Notes under the pieces: model-generated | Seen by the model: the letters and a program-made list of their open reading frames with translations, nothing else | Databases searched by the model: none | What the model was told of the DNA's origin: nothing | NCBI GenBank assembly: GCA_037179385.1 | Contig: CM074179.1 | Span: forward strand, 29,580,046 to 29,644,045 | DNA length: 64,000 nt | Direction of reading: 5' to 3' | Source of the DNA: Holothuria scabra | Taxonomy: Eukaryota; Echinodermata; Holothuroidea; Aspidochirotida; Holothuriidae | Made by a program: the position numbers and the translations under genes | Part shown: positions 1 through 11,352 of the stretch, piece after piece | Layout of the letters: each line of letters begins with the position of its first letter | How positions within the stretch are numbered: position 1 is the first letter of the stretch

Positions 1-215
1 ATATAATAAGAGCTGTTAATTCCAATTGCTCTATGTTATCCTTTAAGATTAAAAATGCAGGTAATATTACATAGAGACATGGTAATGTTGTTTTACTTGT
101 AAATTTGCATTTTTTATATGAAATACATACACATTGACTGGGAAAAATTGGGGGGAAATTTCATACCTTTCCCCCCCCCCCCCCGCCCTTGAAAAAAATA
201 CTAGCTATGCCACTG
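1..215. mobile_element. Terminal part of a hAT-like or similar DNA element, cut by the window edge
   Basis: A run of 14 C at 171-184 is followed by CTAGCTATGCCACTG at 201-215. On the other strand this reads CAGTGGCATAGCTAG, which has the look of a terminal inverted repeat of short hAT-like elements. The next bases (TTTTGAAG) start the long inverted-repeat structure described next, so this element probably inserted at its edge. The other end lies outside the window, so no target duplication can be tested. No coding sequence is seen. The family assignment is inference from the terminus only. Confidence 0.35.
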
Positions 216-1354
216 TTTTGAAGACTTAAATTGTTTAAGTGTAATGCCCACAGGTAGAGCTGTGTTGGTCATCGCACGATCGTGGTTTGTAAGTTGACTT
301 CTTTCTCCATTGTATTTTTCGGTAACAAATATAGTACCAGTGTTGTCCAATCAATGATTGACAAAAATTGCATGAAATCATTCGGAGAGATTATTTAAAG
401 TAATTTTATTTGCTGAGTCTTAATCGGCAAGTTTCGCAGAATCGTTTCCCGCTCTATGGCATAGGGAGGAATATGTGGATTCACATGGATGTGTACAAAG
501 GCGTGATCGATGGAATTGCTCAACTGCCTGTGGGCTCAGCATAGGCTCAGGAGCGAATTTTTAAGTGCGCGACTATTCATTTAAGTGGGTCATTTGCAGG
601 GGTGGTGTTACCTCACTGGAGCCGGAAGTTCTGATTTACTTGGGAAATCTCGATCCCTTGAGGGACAATCATTACTACTTCGGATAACATTGTAGCGAGA
701 AATATATGACAAAATAAATATAAAAATTCGCAAGATATATGCTTTCAAATTATAACATGCGCAATTTATGTCATAGCCTTCAATTTGCTATCCGCCTCTC
801 ACTAAAGTCCCTCATGGAAAAAACCCCACTGCCATCTGTTACCCCTTTTTAGTCAAATTAAAGCGACCCAAATGACATTTTGAAGCAGACTAAAATGCTC
901 TTGGCAGAAAAGTGTGCATAGGTGTATGGAGGGGAGAGGGCTATAGACAAGTCTCGAACATCTTCCCACCAACGTTGTCTGCTCAATTCGCAGATTTGGA
1001 GAACTTGAACGAAAGGGAGGGAAGTGGAGTAGAGATCACCCATGAATTTTGATAAAATTCTACCCCAATAGCCTACTATAAATAATACGGCAATAAAATT
1101 GGTTTTAAAGATGCAATTGTGATAGAATATCTCATTGATTTATTACAAAAGTCAGTCCTAGTTGTATTTCATATGAGGGCATAGGAGTTTGAAACGAGTT
1201 CCAGAAAGAAACAAATGAAAATTTAGGGAATAAATTCCAAATTTTTGGTACGAAAAGCAAGTTGTGGTCAGAAGTCCATCAGAGTAAACTTGAAGCCACA
1301 GTTGAAGAAGTAGCCTATGAAACATTTTTACATCAATCTTTAAATGCTTGAAAT

Positions 1355-2849
1355 CATAGGCGGGATTACGGGGGGGGGGGGGGTGAGCACGAGGGGGACT
1401 TGCCCCCCCCCCACTTTTTCCAAAACTAATTTTTTTTACGTCTTAGTCTGGTTGCTTTTGCTACAAAAATACAAACTGGAACTGACAGAGCTACGCGAGT
1501 GATACTTAATTAGGTTGTATAATGTTTAAACAGGTCATATACTGCATTGAAAACTAAATAAAAACAATATCCTTTCAATAAATGTCTCAACGCTCCTTCT
1601 TTTTGACACGCTTCGCGTGCACCCGTTTTAAATATTTCAGGATTCGGGGTTACTTCTTGTAGAACACCTCTTCTATTGTCACTGAAGCTTATCACCAGTG
1701 CCCGGGCGGTACACAGCTGAAGCTCTACCGTAACTAGTGAAAGGGGAAGGCAGGGAGGCGGTCATCTTCCGGTCCCCTTCTCTGACCAAGTGCCCCCAAG
1801 CTTTCTGAAAGGACGATGATCTTATTTGACCCTAATCTGGAGCTCCACCCTTTTTCGGCTGAAGTGAAAAGGGGCCCACCCTCTCTCTAATTTCCATTAA
1901 TTTCTCTTTTGAGATGTCTCAAAACTAGTCCTTTTTTTGGCGTGTTCTGCGCGTCCCATCACAGATAAGGACTCTATAAAGATCTCACGAAAATGACTCT
2001 ATAGGAAACCAACGGTACCTTTTTGCTTAGTACAAATATCCTCAGGGCTCACCTTCATTCAGCTGTAGTGAAAAGGGACCATTCTTTGTCTAATTTTATT
2101 TGAAATTCACTATTGAGATTAAGTTAAGATTCATTTTGTTCGGTGCGCTCCGCGCACACCTTTACAGGTAACGGCTCTGTGAAAGTCACCTGAAAATACT
2201 ATATAGGAAACCAGAGTATGTTTGTGCTTCAGTAAGAATGTCTTTAGGGGGGCACCATTATTCAGCTAAGGTTAAAAGTGGCCCATCCTTTCTCTAATTT
2301 TCATTCAGTTTCATTATTGAGATGTCTTAAACGTTAAATTTTTCGTCTCGCTCCGCGCTTCCCATCATAGACAAGGGCTGAATTCACATCATATGAAGAG
2401 CCCCCTAGCTTTCTGAAAAGAAGGTCTGGGGCACCAAGGAGGGAGCCCCTGAAGAACCTCAATTTTAAGTAATCCATTCTCCCTCCCCGTACCCTCTGCA
2501 TTATCGATTCCGGCCGACTTTAATCATACGGAGTAAGGATAAAATTAAAGAAAGTCAAATTGTGATATTTGTGTTCTGTTAAGTGCCCATCTTATGTAAT
2601 TTAAAGTTGAAGATAAAATGCATCCTTTTAATGCCTACAATTTCGTAAATAGCCAGGAGCTTCCGGGGGCTTCGCCCCCTGAACCCCACCGGGGCTTTGC
2701 CCCTGGAACCCACCAGGGGCCCTGAGGCGGGCCCCTGGACCCCACGCCGTTAGGGGGAGCGCTTCGCGCTCCCGCGGCGCCTGCGGCGCATTTTGGTAGT
2801 CTATCCGAATTTGCCCCCCCCCCCTTTCAGAGACCAAATCCCGCCCCTG
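1355..2849. mobile_element. hAT-like non-autonomous element with 8-bp target-site duplication
   Basis: The left end reads CATAGGCGGGATTACGGGG and the right end AATCCCGCCCCTG, an imperfect terminal inverted repeat (CA..GGCGGGATT). Immediately outside, CTTGAAAT occurs at 1347-1354 and again at 2850-2857, a perfect 8-bp target duplication of the length made by hAT-type transposases. Just inside each end is a G or C homopolymer (1370-1383, 1403-1412 and 2814-2824). The interior has about three copies of a 204-bp repeat and a GC-rich stretch near 2650-2790. No transposase is seen. The boundaries are strong; the superfamily is inferred from TSD length and TIR style. Confidence 0.72.
1790..2420. repeat. 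About three degenerate copies of a 204-bp tandem repeat
   Basis: The phrase AAAAGGGGCCCACCCT...CTAATTT recurs with its last C at about 1877, 2080 and 2284, so spacing is 203 and 204 bases. Each unit also carries a GCGC-type palindromic word (for example GTGCGCTCCGCGCAC near 2141), then GGAAACCA or similar and a TTCAGCT word. The copies differ by many substitutions. The repeat lies wholly inside the hAT-like element at 1355-2849. Confidence 0.55.
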
Positions 2850-3425
2850 CTTGAAATATTGATTTCCTACCCAAACATGAGATGATGGAGTAAAAGTTCA
2901 CTTCAGCTGTCTTTCAGTGACCAAACCACATACTTGGCTTCCATGGAACAATGGCAGAAAGTACCACAAGGGCCAAACAAACTGCAACGTGCTTGATACC
3001 TTATGATTCCTTAGCAGCTAAACGTGACAATTTGTAAACATACATTATATATATTTCCCGGAACAAGGCTATCCGAAGTAGTAATCACTGTCCCACAAGG
3101 GATCGAGATTTCCCAAGTAAATCCGAACATCCGGCCCCAGGTAACACCACCCCTGAAAATGCGCCACTTAGATGAATAGCCGCGTACTTGAAAATTCTCT
3201 TCTTAGCCTATTCTGAGCCCACGTACCGGGCAGTTGAGCAATTCCTCGACCTCGCCTTCGTACACATCCACTGTGAATGACACTTATATGCATATATTCC
3301 TCCCAATGCCAAAGAGCGGGAACCGATTTTGAGAACCGTGCCGACTAAGGCTCAGTAAATGAAATCACTTTACTGTTCTCTCCGAAAGATGTCAAAGAAT
3401 ATATGTCAAGCCTTGATTGGACAAC

Positions 3426-3997
3426 CATATCGAAAGTTTTTTACAAAAACGATCATTTGCTCATTTCACACCAAAATTTCTATTCTGCTTCGAAATGATA
3501 TGTCCAGGTGAAAGCAACCCATGAAACACCAAATTTCATTCGAAATACATGATTCTGACGATTTCAAAATTTTGTTACGTCATAATCTGGGGGAATTTCC
3601 CCCAAACAAAGCGTCATTTCATGTCACACAAACGAGGTTTACGACAAAATTATAGACCCGAATAACACCAACTCTTTTCCTCCTGGTACCTATGACATGC
3701 AGAAACGCGTTTAGCCATTTCGATATATTTATGGCTAGAAGTATTAATCCTTTAAATTATGTAAATTTGGGGTGAAAAGCAAATTTTTGCTTAAAGACAT
3801 CAATTTCCATAAATTAATGTTTAACAACAAAATTAAAAAGTGTGCCACATCAAACTATTACACTGTGTGTAATAGTATGAACATCACAAATCCAAATTTG
3901 CCAGACCTTATATCACAACTCCGAGCACCGAACAATAACCAAGCGCCCATACACTGTAACACATTTGTGAGGTTAATAATCGAAACTTTTCGATATG
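3426..3997. mobile_element. CATATCG-ended inverted-repeat element, copy 1
   Basis: The ends are CATATCGAAAGTTTT and GAAACTTTTCGATATG. The 572-bp body is closely similar to 13455-14077 throughout, including ACAAAAACGATCATTTGC after the left end and AACACATTTGTGAGGTT before the right end. The insert sits in the right arm of the 216-4403 inverted repeat. Comparing the left arm shows the empty site GATTGGACAACACTGGTAC, so flanks GACAAC and ACTAGTAC join with no duplicated bases. No coding frame is recognised; a 76-codon frame at 3772-4002 has no recognisable domain. Confidence 0.65.
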
Positions 3998-4072
3998 ACT
4001 AGTACTACATCTGTCCCCCATAACTACAATTGTATCAATTGTATATTATTATTAACTGGAGAAAGAAGTCAA

Positions 4073-4323
4073 CACTCTTAAAAAGTTGGTTAAAAAAATT
4101 CACCAACACTGGTCACGTAAGTCAAATACCTGAAATTGGTTGAATTTTACCCAATAATTGTTGATTAATGGGTTATCCAAGAGGTTTTTTACCACTTTAT
4201 TCGGTAAACAGCCTGTGGGGTAACCAAATAAACAACACTTATTGGGGAAAATTTAACCAATTTCAGGTATTTGACATACGTGACCAGTGTTGGTGAATTT
4301 TTTTAACCAACTTTTTAAGAGTG
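4073..4323. mobile_element. MITE of the CACTCTTAAAAA family, 251 bp
   Basis: This is a near-perfect fold-back element. CACTCTTAAAAAGTTGG at the left matches CCAACTTTTTAAGAGTG at the right, and the inverted arms continue for some 75 bases through CACCAACACTGGTCACGTA. The uninterrupted homologous site in the left arm of the 216-4403 structure reads GTCAACTTAC, whereas here the flanks are GTCAA and AACTTAC. The insertion therefore duplicated AA. The interior is dominated by the words GGTTAAA and AACCAA. It has no coding capacity. Confidence 0.75.
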
Positions 4324-4403
4324 AACTTACAAACCACGATCGTGCGATGACCAACACAGCTCTAGTTGTCGGCATTACACTTATACAACTTAAGTCTTCA
4401 AAA

Positions 4404-6333
4404 GGGGTCCATTGTTCCCAGATGAGGAAGGAGGGGGTTGTCAGATACCTCCACCCCTGCCGCTTGCTCTAAAATGAATATCTATGGTGTTTGTGGTGTG
4501 TCAGGCAGGTCTATTTTGATGTAATTTCCCATGACTCAAACCCTCGGCCTATTTCTCTGCTTACATATAACTTGACCTTTAACCCTGTCTAATTAGCATA
4601 TTTATATGAGTAATAACATTTCCCCGTATTTATCAGTTGACGCCCTTTTACAGTATATAAGAACCAACTCTCACATCAGTTAATAACTGGACCTAAAATA
4701 TATTATATGGAGAAAACAAGATTTTTGACAGATAGAGGGCGTCCTTTGAAATTTGAACGTCAAATGGCGCAGAAAAGCCCGGATATGGCCCGTATACCCT
4801 CAATTTTCGGAATCAGCGAATCAAAATTGACCAAATCCACTTGGTCTCATAAAATTCGCTTTCAGGTGACAATACCCCTTCCCACACCCCACCCCCCACC
4901 CCACCTCCGCCTGGTCTAATCTAGTCGGAGCGCCACCTCCAGTTGGCGCGGAGCGTAGGTACAAATTTTAAAAATCAAGACCACTCAGGCAGCCGGAACT
5001 TGCATTTCCCAGGGTTTTAAGTATACTATGAGCAGTTCTACATTTGAACTTTCGTTTGGGCAACATTAGGTGTCAAAAGTTGGGTAGAGTAAGTCATTTC
5101 AGTGATATTACACAAAAAATCGGTCAAAGAACATTCTATCAGAAAAGATTTTTACTCTGCAACTCTTGGTCCTATTTGATCCAAATAAACGCCAAAGAGT
5201 TCGTCTAAGGCATCCTTATAAAAATCTAGAAAACCAGAATTTTAGAGCAAGGGTATGAGTTGCTGTAAATTTTTGAAGTTGCAGGCCTTCGTGTTTTCAA
5301 ACATTGTCAGTTTTGCGCCCCAAACGCCCCCTTTCAGCCCCCAAACCCCACATTACCTATCAATTACAACGCCCATATAACTCCAAATCCGATTCCACTT
5401 ATGGCACCAAAAAAGCTACCTTCTCAAAACAAGGTGAGTGATAGCAGCTCACAGGCAGGGAGAGCAGTTGAACCCAAGGTCAATTGACGCTTATCCCCCA
5501 TGGGAATACATGTGCACTCAAGCATGCTTCTAGAGTAAACAAAGATTTCAAATGTAAACAAAGATAGAAAATGCCGTAGCTCAGCCATTTTACAGCCGAT
5601 TCCCAAAAACTTTGTGTAAAATAAAAGAGAAAAATGTCCTGAACAACGTCCTGCACAAAAATAGCAAAAAATAAACACTGGTGGTATTTTGGGGGAAAAA
5701 ATGAAGAAAGAATTTTCACCTAATTTGCATATTTGCATACATAATGAGCTCAAAAAATTCGAAAAATTTATATACATCCAAATTTCCTTTCTGAGCTGTT
5801 TATTTTTGATGCAGGGTTTTTACAGAGATTATTCTTGGAAGTGTAGCAATAAAATATTGAAAATATTCACCCTCATTAAGATATTTACTGTCAGCGGGGA
5901 AGGGTTAAGCATGGGGTTGGACAAACGTGGGACACCACTGCTCTGAGGACTGGGGAATGATGAGTCTTCCCCTTTGGCGAAAATTAATAATTATATGACT
6001 CTCTAGGCTCTGTATACATCTGTTTACCCTCTGTTCTGAATTTGAATTCTGGCAGTTTTAAATGATGCCCTAAACTATAAAGTGACACTGCGGAATAATT
6101 CATTTTTACTGGCGGAAAAAAAGTTTGACCAATTGTAATTCTGTTTGTGATTTTATCATGAAATATACCTTGACTCAATGTGCATGACATCGATTTGATT
6201 TTGAAAGTGAGGGGACATGTGTCTTGGACGTTTTTTCCTATCATGGTTATATTAGAGGAGGGAACCAAATACAAAATGGTGCCTAAAGTTTCAATACTTG
6301 GGGTACTACGAAAATTGGAGGTAGGGTATTCCT
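4404..6333. other. No gene supported
   Basis: AT-rich DNA. Open frames here reach 117 codons (minus strand, 5424-5777) but overlap other frames, have no domain and show no coding bias that I can see. A small pyrimidine-rich, CCCCACC-type stretch occurs at 4870-4910, and a GGCGCGGAGCG word at 4944. Confidence 0.5.
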
Positions 6334-6670
6334 CACTCCAAAATCAAAAGAGTGAACTTGATCACTTTCTTATAGAGTGAAAAGTGTGACTGCACTCAAT
6401 TAAAGAGATAATTTACTCCAAGAAGAGTAAAATTGACTACAGGAAGAGGAAAAATTCACTCTTCCACGAGTGCTTGCAATGATCACTCTGTTTTAAGAGT
6501 GGTCACTATAGGCACTCCATCAAGAGTGAAACTTCGCCCGCTTGGATGGAATTTCACTATTTTTGCAGTGAATTTCAGTCTTCCTGGAGTGAATTATCAC
6601 TCTAATGGAGTGAATTTATACTTTCCGCTCTCTCAAAGAATGACTAAGTTCACTTTCTTGATTGTAAAGT
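6334..6670. mobile_element. CACTCC/CACTCT-ended element with repeated GAGTGAA words
   Basis: The left end CACTCCAAAATCAAAAGAGTG pairs imperfectly with GTTCACTTTCTTGATTGTAAAGT at the right end. The interior is a string of GAGTGAA and CACTCT words in both orientations. The first ~60 bases align with 63548 onward (CACTCTAAAAACAAGAGAGTG), including the shared AGAGTGAAAAGTGTG. It is therefore a dispersed family member. The 90-codon open frame inside (6433-6705) is a by-product of the repeated words. Confidence 0.5.
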
Positions 6671-8680
6671 CCTCAAAAATGAGGTTTAAAATGGAAAAAA
6701 TTTAGTCTTTTATGTTCAATTAGATAAATTGAAAAAAAATGTGATGAATTTGTCCTACTTAAGGGCAAACCAAGAAATCTTATGGGGCGAGTTCATGGTG
6801 TTCGTCGGGAAGTACACTGTTTATCATACCCATCAAGGATCCTAGTCAAAACGGAAAAAACTTACAATTTAGCCTGTGTTTGTTTGCCACCATGGTAAGA
6901 TGGAAGAAAGTCTTCCGGAATATAGAAAAGGGGGTTTGATCTCCTCAAGATAAACACGCGGGCAGCGCGCAATAAGTTTTGAAGTTTTAGAAAGAATTGG
7001 TACGGAACTTATTACTCGCTTAGAACTGATGAAGATTCATGTGAAATACTTTCTGTGTATGCATGTCTTCATGTATTTTTCGTTACCTCACTTTTCAAGT
7101 TTCATGTTACAAAAGGGGGGGGGGGGGCAAATGTTTAAAGGTGTTTGCGGATATGACGTCATGGAATAATTTCAGTTTTTGTAGTTGTGCGATACAAGTC
7201 ATATTATTCACACCTTGGCAAACTTCCATTTTTTCCGACCAACGACGAAGAGGGGGGGGGGGGGGGGATTTATGGTGAAATTCACAGGTATCTCATGGGA
7301 ATTAGATCGGACATCGCTGTAGCTTGCCCTGCGCTTTAAGTGCCCATTTTATAGGCGATAGTCAGACACAAATTATACACTCTAAAAGAGGCGTTTACTA
7401 TTTTAAACATTTTCATTTACACTCTCTTGCCCCCACTTTATGAAGATTTTCTTCCGTTTACATGCTGAAAATACGTGTTTATTTCCTAAACATTTTGCTC
7501 TGAAACACGTTTAAGTGCTACATGATTAGAGTTTAATAGCTGAATATGTTTGGAACTTAAGCGTGATTTCGAGTGGGGGCAAAAAATTGTTTAATTGCTT
7601 AACACGTTAATCATGATGAAACGTTCCCTCTTACTTTTTGTTACATCTTTCATTTCTGTCTGATTAACTCTTATCGCTTCAGGGAGGAAAAGAAGCCCAC
7701 TACATGCAGACTTGATTAAGTCAAGTTTCATATCTGATTTATTGATTGACAGTAGAAGATGTGTTTCAATACACAAAAAGTTACGTAACATTTGGGGTTA
7801 GCTAACAGTTCAGTCAGCACGTGTTAATTGCTTTTCACGCAGTGTGAACACAATGAAAGCATAGCTCATTTGAGGGAACAGATCATGTAACAAACTCTGA
7901 TATTAGTTACACCCCATACCGCCTTTGATGTACTGGGGTGTCTATGTTCCTTTTTCAAGAAGCGACGTCACAGCATGTAGACTTAACTCGTCACACATGA
8001 CCTCTTCACCCAATCTGGATGCCATTTAACGTCAAACCCATGACGACGCAACTACATCAAGTGCGATAGATCTCCGATTTCACGATTTAAACTAGTGCAT
8101 ACAGCCCCATTTGGCGATTTGTTTAAAATTTCTCGCGCTCTCCGCGCTTGAGTCCCGTTAATGTATGAATCACCTAACTTGTCTTAAGCAGGGCTATGCC
8201 CGATTGTGGTTGACTTTCCGTGTACAAGGTTTGAAGGGTATCATTATGAAGGACCTCTGCATTTGAGATCGCAAAGCTTAAGAACTCTCGCATTTTTCTC
8301 TCTTCGTGAGGTCAGGTTTAATGAATAAATATTACCATTTTTAAGAAAACAAAATTACATTAAAGAGTTAAAGCCTTTTACTCTTATCAAAAATTGGACG
8401 TTTACCGATCTCCATCCCCCGTCTACAAGGGTACATTAAGGTATCTTTTAAACGAATGTACAAGCATTTGAATTGTTTTCCTTTCAGCAAAACTGTTTCC
8501 CAAAATACCAGCTTTTTGCACACTTTGCGCTTTGACTCTTCGATCCTTCTTTTTAATTACTGTTTTATACTTAGTACCCGCTCAGACGGAATCGCAATCT
8601 CAATCGTTTTTCAACTGTTCGGAGTAAGAATTTGCCGACTTTGCTGGCAACGTCCATAATTTACACTACATGCAGAAGTA
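6671..8680. other. No gene supported; two long G tracts and one possible element end
   Basis: G homopolymers lie at 7115-7127 (13 G) and 7252-7267 (16 G). At 7378, CACTCTAAAAGAG follows the dinucleotide TA and resembles the left end of the CACTCT family, but I could not find a convincing right end. A GCGCTCTCCGCGC word is at about 8135-8147. Open frames are under 70 codons and unrecognised. Confidence 0.45.
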
Positions 8681-9835
8681 CACTCTTAAAAAAAATGGGC
8701 AAAATTTGCCCAATTTTTTGACCAACACTGGGCATCTATTCAACAACCTAAACAGTTGGGCAAAACTTTAACCAACCAAATTTGGTAAAGTTTGAACCTA
8801 ACTGTTGGGCAGGAAACTACCCAACTGTTTGGTAAATGAGCATTTAAAACATACCCACTTGTTGGGCACGTCTTTTATTAAGATGTTGGGCAAATGCATT
8901 CACCAACCGTTGGTAAAACGTTAATCATCTTTTCCATAACCGTGGGTACTTTTTCAACATCAGTTGGGCATATTCTTTAACCAACTGTTGGGCTAATCCC
9001 TAGTGCATTGCCCTAGTAGTAAATGTGGCCATTTATAAATCAGGCTCAGATTATCCGACAATAAGGCATCATGAAGACTTGAAGATTGTGTTGAAATAAA
9101 TATGAGCACATGGCAAGGAGAGAAGTATCCAATGATAGAATCAAACGATTAGGAAACCGTGATGCTGCCATAGTAAGCCAAAGGATGTAGGCTAGCCTAG
9201 TCTGTAGGCTAATCAAACTCACATTGACACATTACAGAACCCAAACATAGTGTTAGGCTATGTTAGCCTAGCCTGGATGAGCAGGCGAACGTTTCGGCCA
9301 TGGCTCAGTAGCAGCACCAGTTTCTTCCTAAATCGTGTTGATTATATCTTCGATATAAACATTAAATACTCCACACAACTCCTTGTACTCGTATTTAGCC
9401 TCAAACACACTCAAGAACCCCCCAAGCTCCATTCCTCAAGGTAATCTGAGACATTAATCAGCGAGATAGTTGTCGTTCGATGAGCTGCTAATGACTTTGA
9501 ACCACTGAGAAATACGTACGTACGCCTGTTCTTAACTTTCACATGTTCATTGTGTCCAATGCTTTTATCACATTTACGTATGCGGAACGCGCAAAGTTTA
9601 TTGCCCAACCAATGAGCAAACATTATGCTAATTAGCAATTAATTACCCAACAAGTAGACAGACCAAATATATGCCCAACCGTTGAGTGTAAGCTTGTTAA
9701 CAGTTTGCCCAATGATTGGATAGTGGAATAAACGTGAATCGAAGAAACGTTTTTACCATTATATGAGCAAAGTTTGACCAACATTTAACCAAAGCGTTTT
9801 ACCCAACGAAAATATTGCCCAGTGTTTTAAGAGTG
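8681..9835. mobile_element. CACTCTTAAAA-family element, 1155 bp, TA target duplication
   Basis: CACTCTTAAAA at the left end and TTTTAAGAGTG at the right end form the terminal inverted repeat. TA stands directly outside on both sides (8679-8680 and 9836-9837), as expected for Tc1/mariner-type integration. The outer few hundred bases are built from repeated TTGGGCAAA, CCAACTGTTGGGC and related palindromic words. The central 9000-9600 stretch lacks these words and could be a nested insertion. No transposase is recognised, so it is probably non-autonomous. Confidence 0.65.
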
Positions 9836-10256
9836 TAGGGTGAGATGGGAATTCAAGCAAGGGTTTTAAGCCATTTTCTCTCACAAATGATTTTCAAACA
9901 AACCAAATTTTTGCGCTCTCCGCGCGCAGACCATCCTCATATGTATGTCATATATGTCAATATCCGTCTGATAACAACTCACCAAGACGCATAGCAGAAA
10001 GAGTTAAGTTACAGGTTTTACGACTTATACTTTCGTGAAGAAACACAATACGGATACCCGTGGTTATGTATATAGTCATAGTTATTAATGTATATAAAAC
10101 GTATGTTTGTTTGTACCTTTCTGTTCTCCAGCTGTTGTAAATATGTTTCTTTTTCCTCTTTTTTCTCGGGAGTCTCCCACTTTGTTAAGACAGCTGTGGT
10201 TTTAACATCACTTTTTATCGTTATATGCAATATAACGATAGTTATGCAATATAACT

Positions 10257-10790
10257 GTGTATAGAAATGACCGCACTCTGGGAGGTGGTGGTACTATTCT
10301 CCTTGTAAAGAATTATCAGACCCCAGCTGGTGCAAGATTCCTTTCCAATGGGTCTGAGTCAGTTTGGGCTGAGTTTTCCATAAATGGGAGTCAGCATTAT
10401 GTTGCCTCCTGGTATAGGGATCCTGATGCTCACACCGATCACATCTCTCTTCTTCGTGAACAATTACACAATATCATGGTGAAAAAGAGAAATAAAAATG
10501 TCTCAATTCATATCCTAGGCGACTTTAACTTTAGGCATATTGATTTGGAGACCAGACTGAATTATAAGGAAAGTAAGACGTGTCTCACCAATAGTAATGT
10601 TCAGGTTCTTGTTGATATTATTGGTGACTATGCAGCGGACCAACTCGTTAAATTTTCAACTAGGGGAAAAAATACTCTTGATCTAGTCATCACCAACATT
10701 CCCAGTATATACTCTGACGTCTGTAATTTTGACTCATTTAGTGATCATGATGCTGTTCCTGTCCTAGACCTAAGCAACTCCGTGAAGTGA
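10257..10790 (+). pseudogene. APE-type endonuclease domain fragment of the retrotransposon
   Basis: A 177-codon open stretch that begins with a non-ATG codon because the real N terminus is missing. GDFNFRHIDLE (about residues 88-98) matches the conserved GDFN motif of apurinic-type endonucleases of non-LTR elements. SDHDAV near the end (about residues 162-167) matches the catalytic SDH motif. The domain nicks target DNA to prime reverse transcription. The N-terminal catalytic residues are not present, so it is inactive. It ends at a TGA; coding similarity resumes in another frame at about 10806. Confidence 0.85.
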
Positions 10791-10805
10791 TCAAATAGCA
10801 TTCCA

Positions 10806-11351
10806 AAGGGGATTATAACGCTATGAGATCTGAGACCAGAAATTTTGCCACTGGTTACCTAAATGGCAAACAAGATAACCGCACAATTGAAGAAAACTGG
10901 CTCCTCATTTGGTCCTTTCTCGGGAGAACTGTGGAGAAAAAACATCCCTTCAAAACTCTCGAGAACTAGGAAATCCCTTCCCTGGGTCAATGATAACATG
11001 TGTAAGATGATTAAGAGGAGGAACAGACTCCATGCTCTGTATAAGAAAACAAACAAAGCCCATATTTACAACAAGTGGGCCAACCTTCGTGCTAATATCA
11101 AGAAGGCGGTGTTTAATTCGCACAGGAATTATATAAGTGGAAAGATAAATGACATTACCTATGATTCAAAACCTTTCCGGAAGTACATTAATGGCCAGCG
11201 GAAGGATAAACATAGTATTCCCCCTGTACAGACATTAGATGGTAAATTTGCCAATAGTGACAGGGATAAGGCCGAGGCCCTTAACAGTCAGTTCAGTAGT
11301 GTTTTCACAAGAGAGCCCCTCGATTCTGTGCCTCTCCAGACCTACTTGTAG
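10806..11351 (+). pseudogene. Linker between endonuclease and reverse transcriptase, frameshifted
   Basis: From about 10818 to 10940 the readable frame gives DYNAMRSETRNFATG followed by NWLLIWSFL. It then shifts to the frame that gives SLPWVNDNMCKMIKRRNRL and continues to the TAG at 11351. The PW-x-N and KRRNRLH pattern is typical of the region that joins the two domains in CR1/jockey-type polyproteins. The segment ends FANSDRDKAEALNSQFSSVF, the usual lead-in to the reverse transcriptase. A further frame change near 11343 joins it to the next segment. Confidence 0.75.
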
Positions 11352-11352
11352 T

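Larger units (their letters stand above)
216..4403. mobile_element. Large element with ~500-bp terminal inverted repeats, carrying three nested insertions
   Basis: Bases 216-712 reappear in reverse complement at about 3041-4403. Examples are TTTTGAAGACTTAA at the left edge against TTAAGTCTTCAAAA at the right, and ATCGCACGATCGTGG near 271 against CCACGATCGTGCGAT near 4334. By eye the arms are roughly 85-95 percent alike. The right arm is longer only because two elements (3426-3997 and 4073-4323) were inserted into it. The interior carries another insertion at 1355-2849. No transposase-like reading frame is visible, so this would be a non-autonomous long-TIR element, or two inverted copies of an unknown repeat. 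No clear outer target duplication is seen. The inverted-repeat geometry is directly visible; the family is unknown. Confidence 0.65.

Noticed and set aside
5424..5777. 117-codon minus-strand open frame
   Set aside because: No domain, hydrophobic AT-driven composition and a second overlapping frame of similar length.
7378..7540. Complete CACTCT-family element starting at 7378
   Set aside because: A TA-flanked left end is present, but no inverse right end was found, so boundaries cannot be given.
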